Position numbers and translations under genes: made by a program. This document shows, in pieces, positions 61,242-64,000 of a stretch of DNA of 64,000 nt. The DNA comes from Luteimonas galliterrae (GTDB lineage Bacteria; Pseudomonadota; Gammaproteobacteria; Xanthomonadales; Xanthomonadaceae). How positions within the stretch are numbered: the first letter of the stretch is position 1; each line of letters starts with the position of its first letter. The DNA lies in the NCBI RefSeq assembly GCF_023374055.1, contig NZ_JAMBEP010000001.1:1984001-2048000 (forward strand), given 5' to 3'. The notes beneath the pieces were generated by a model. That model saw nothing but the letters and a program-made list of their open reading frames with translations, ran no database searches and was not told the DNA's origin.

Positions 61242-61723
61242 CAGCGCGCCCGCCGGCCGAGCCTGATCGCATCGAACAGCAGATACAGCGGCGCCCACAG
61301 CAACGCGCTCAGCACTGGCGCCCACCAGAACAGGCCGGGCAGTTGCGGTTCGCCCAATGCAAGATGGATCGCCGCGCTGACGATGCGGTCGTTGAGCAGC
61401 AGCACGCCGATCGCCAGCGACTGCTGCGACAGCGGAAAGAAGCGCAGCCGCGCGCGGAACCGATCCAGGATGAAGGCCATCACCGTCAGCCGCAGCGCCT
61501 GTTCGCCGAGCACGCCGCCGATCGCCAGGTCGGCGAGCAGGCCGCAGACGAAGGCGAAGCCCAGGCCGGCGCTGTCGGGCTTCTCGATGACCCAATACGC
61601 CACCACCAGCGCCAGCCAATAGGGGCGGAACGGCGCCAGCGAGTCGGGCAAGGGCAGCAGGCCCAGCAGCAGCGCGACCAGCACGCTGATCGGCATGACC
61701 CAGTTGTGGCGCCAGCGGCTCAT
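61241..61723 (-). CDS. mreD: Rod-shape determining protein MreD
   Basis: A 160-residue inner-membrane protein with five to six helices, including FRPYWLALVVAYWVIEKPDSAGLGFAFVCGLLADLAIGGVLGEQAL, the conserved GLLxD...LGxxAL signature. It links MreC to the elongation machinery. Both ends overlap neighbouring genes (ATGA with mreC, TGATG with mrdA), so the block is translationally coupled. Confidence 0.94.
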   Translation of the reverse strand: MSRWRHNWVMPISVLVALLLGLLPLPDSLAPFRPYWLALVVAYWVIEKPDSAGLGFAFVCGLLADLAIGGVLGEQALRLTVMAFILDRFRARLRFFPLSQQSLAIGVLLLNDRIVSAAIHLALGEPQLPGLFWWAPVLSALLWAPLYLLFDAIRLGRRAR

Positions 61724-62619
61724 CGCGATTCCCCGCCCGATGGCGTCTGCACCGTGTTCTGCATCGGCGCCGCCGGCGATGCGGACGACGTGCTGACGCG
61801 CAACAACAACACCTCGCGCCCGCGATCCAGCTGCGCGGCCGGCTTCAGGTCGCCGAGCAGGAAGGCGCGGCTATCGTCGGGGCGCAGCGCGACGATGGTG
61901 CCGATCGGGAAGCCGGCCGGAAAACGCCCGCCCAGCCCCGACGTGACCACGCTGTCGCCGACTTTGACATCGCTGGATAGCGGAATATTGGCCAGTTCCA
62001 GCCGACCGCCACGGCCGTAGACCACCAGGCGCACGCCGTTGCGCGCCACCGTGGCCGGCAGGGCGTGGTCGGGGTCGGTGAGCAGCAGCACGGTCGCGGT
62101 CAGCGGCTTGACGTCGATGATCTGGCCGAGCACACCGCCGGCATCGATCACTACCTGGCCCAGGCGCACGCCCGTATTGCTGCCGGCGCCGAGCACCAGC
62201 CGCTGCCGGGTCGGATCCAGGTCGATATTGAGGATCGGCGCCAGTTGCACGTCCAATTGCCCGCGCTGGGCGGCGCCGAGCATGCCGCGCAGGCGCGCAT
62301 TCTCGTCGGCCGCGGCCTGCAGCCGCGCCAGCCGCGCGCCGCTGACCAGCAGGGCATTGCGCAGCAGGCGGTTGTCGTCGGCCAGGCGCGAACGTGTCGC
62401 GGCATCGTCGTGGACGCTGTTGCCGATCCGTCCCGGCAACCCGGCCACCCACCACAAGGGCTGGGTGATGAGCTCGGCCTTGCCGCGGATCTGCCGCAGC
62501 CAGCCGCCGCGGTGGTCCAGCACGATCAGCGCCACGCCCAGCGCCAAGTACGCCAGCAACCGCAGCGTGCCGGCGATATCGGCAGAACGGGCGGGAGCGG
62601 GACCGGCGTAGGAAGGCAC
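61720..62619 (-). CDS. mreC: Rod-shape determining protein MreC
   Basis: A 299-residue bitopic protein: membrane helix (about 20-36), periplasmic coiled coil (about 75-115, SRLADDNRLLRNALLVSGARL) and the paired beta-barrel domain (NTGVRLGQVVIDAGGVLGQI, DHALPATVARNG, VTSGLGGRFPAGFPIGTI). It activates PBP2. It begins with GTG at 62619. The final 25 residues are a disordered Ser/Pro tail. Confidence 0.95.
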   Translation of the reverse strand: MPSYAGPAPARSADIAGTLRLLAYLALGVALIVLDHRGGWLRQIRGKAELITQPLWWVAGLPGRIGNSVHDDAATRSRLADDNRLLRNALLVSGARLARLQAAADENARLRGMLGAAQRGQLDVQLAPILNIDLDPTRQRLVLGAGSNTGVRLGQVVIDAGGVLGQIIDVKPLTATVLLLTDPDHALPATVARNGVRLVVYGRGGRLELANIPLSSDVKVGDSVVTSGLGGRFPAGFPIGTIVALRPDDSRAFLLGDLKPAAQLDRGREVLLLRVSTSSASPAAPMQNTVQTPSGGESR

Positions 62620-62778
62620 GTGGGCGGCAGGTCGGCAGTGCGATAAGCGAAGAGTATGCCGTTGAAGGCGAAATTCCGCTCATGCGAGCGGCGAAATAGC
62701 GATGTGGTGCGCGAAATCCGGTATCAGCCTAGACCATTTCTTATCGGCGCCGACTTTGTGGAAAGCCGGCGCTTTTTT

Positions 62779-62860
62779 TGTGGGAGCGGCTTCAGCCGCG
62801 AGCTCTTCACGATGGCGATGGCGTGTGGGAAGAGCTCGCGGCTGAAGCCGCTCCCACAAA
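62779..62860. repeat. REP pair, GTGGGAGCGGCTTCAGCCGC type
   Basis: Two inverted copies of TTGTGGGAGCGGCTTCAGCC... between mreC and mreB; a close variant of the repeats around RAYT copy 2 (GTGGG in place of GTAGG). Confidence 0.9.
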
Positions 62861-62869
62861 GATCCCGCA

Positions 62870-63958
<1,089 letters not shown>

Positions 63959-64000
63959 CTAGACTAACAAAAAGCGCTTGCCGGTGTTGGGGCGGCGTCA

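Overview
The window is 64 kb of very GC-rich (roughly two thirds G+C) gammaproteobacterial chromosome. Gene content and order point to Xanthomonadaceae, most likely Lysobacter or a close relative. The clues are an mreBCD-mrdA-rodA-mltB-rlpA-dacA / ybeD-lipB-lipA cell-envelope and lipoate block, a split B12-dependent ribonucleotide reductase, an ECF sigma factor coupled to a Ser/Thr kinase, and dense families of palindromic intergenic repeats. The genus is an inference. I found no rRNA, tRNA, CRISPR array, prophage or complete classical insertion sequence.

Layout. 0-8 kb: an accessory stretch of single genes (DUF2306 membrane protein, methyltransferase, Tat lipoprotein hydrolase, XRE regulator, VOC protein, SigJ-like sigma factor, GST, unknown lipoprotein). 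8-9.4 kb: a REP-associated tyrosine transposase (RAYT) surrounded by its likely repeats, and an AT-richer gene whose 3' end is made of repeat sequence. 9.3-13.2 kb: class II ribonucleotide reductase as two genes with a histone H1-like gene between them. 13.8-19.1 kb: a trimeric autotransporter with a collagen-like segment, divergent from an ECF sigma / Ser-Thr kinase pair. 19.3-26.4 kb: DegP-type protease, yqjDE-like operon, AI-2E-family permease, HAD phosphatase and M17 aminopeptidase. 26.5-32 kb: a diguanylate cyclase, then an ABC exporter cotranscribed with a DesKR-type two-component system. 32-37 kb: a MacAB-type efflux operon. 38-43 kb: a molybdenum hydroxylase (IorAB-like) with a dihaem cytochrome, divergent from its chaperone XdhC and the cofactor enzyme MocA. 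43-46.7 kb: two EamA-family exporters with a divergent Lrp regulator, and an Ada-like protein. 46.9-64 kb: Prc protease, lipA-lipB-ybeD, a small accessory insert, and the cell-wall block ending in mreB.

The most unusual material is between the genes. At least six kinds of inverted repeat occur. The largest is a composite element of about 720-760 bp (23502-24265 and 37295-38021), apparently non-coding, with nested inverted repeats: outer ends of about 29 bp, inner blocks of about 45-53 bp and a conserved core of about 250 bp. It occurs twice in the same orientation at roughly 85-90% identity by eye and looks like a MITE-like or structured-RNA element I cannot assign. Two different RAYT genes each sit among different REP families. 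One GC-rich REP is translated as part of the LipB N-terminus, and another has truncated a membrane protein gene.

Coordinates and motifs were read from the sequence by eye. No database search was run, so family names rest on recognition of motifs and gene order.
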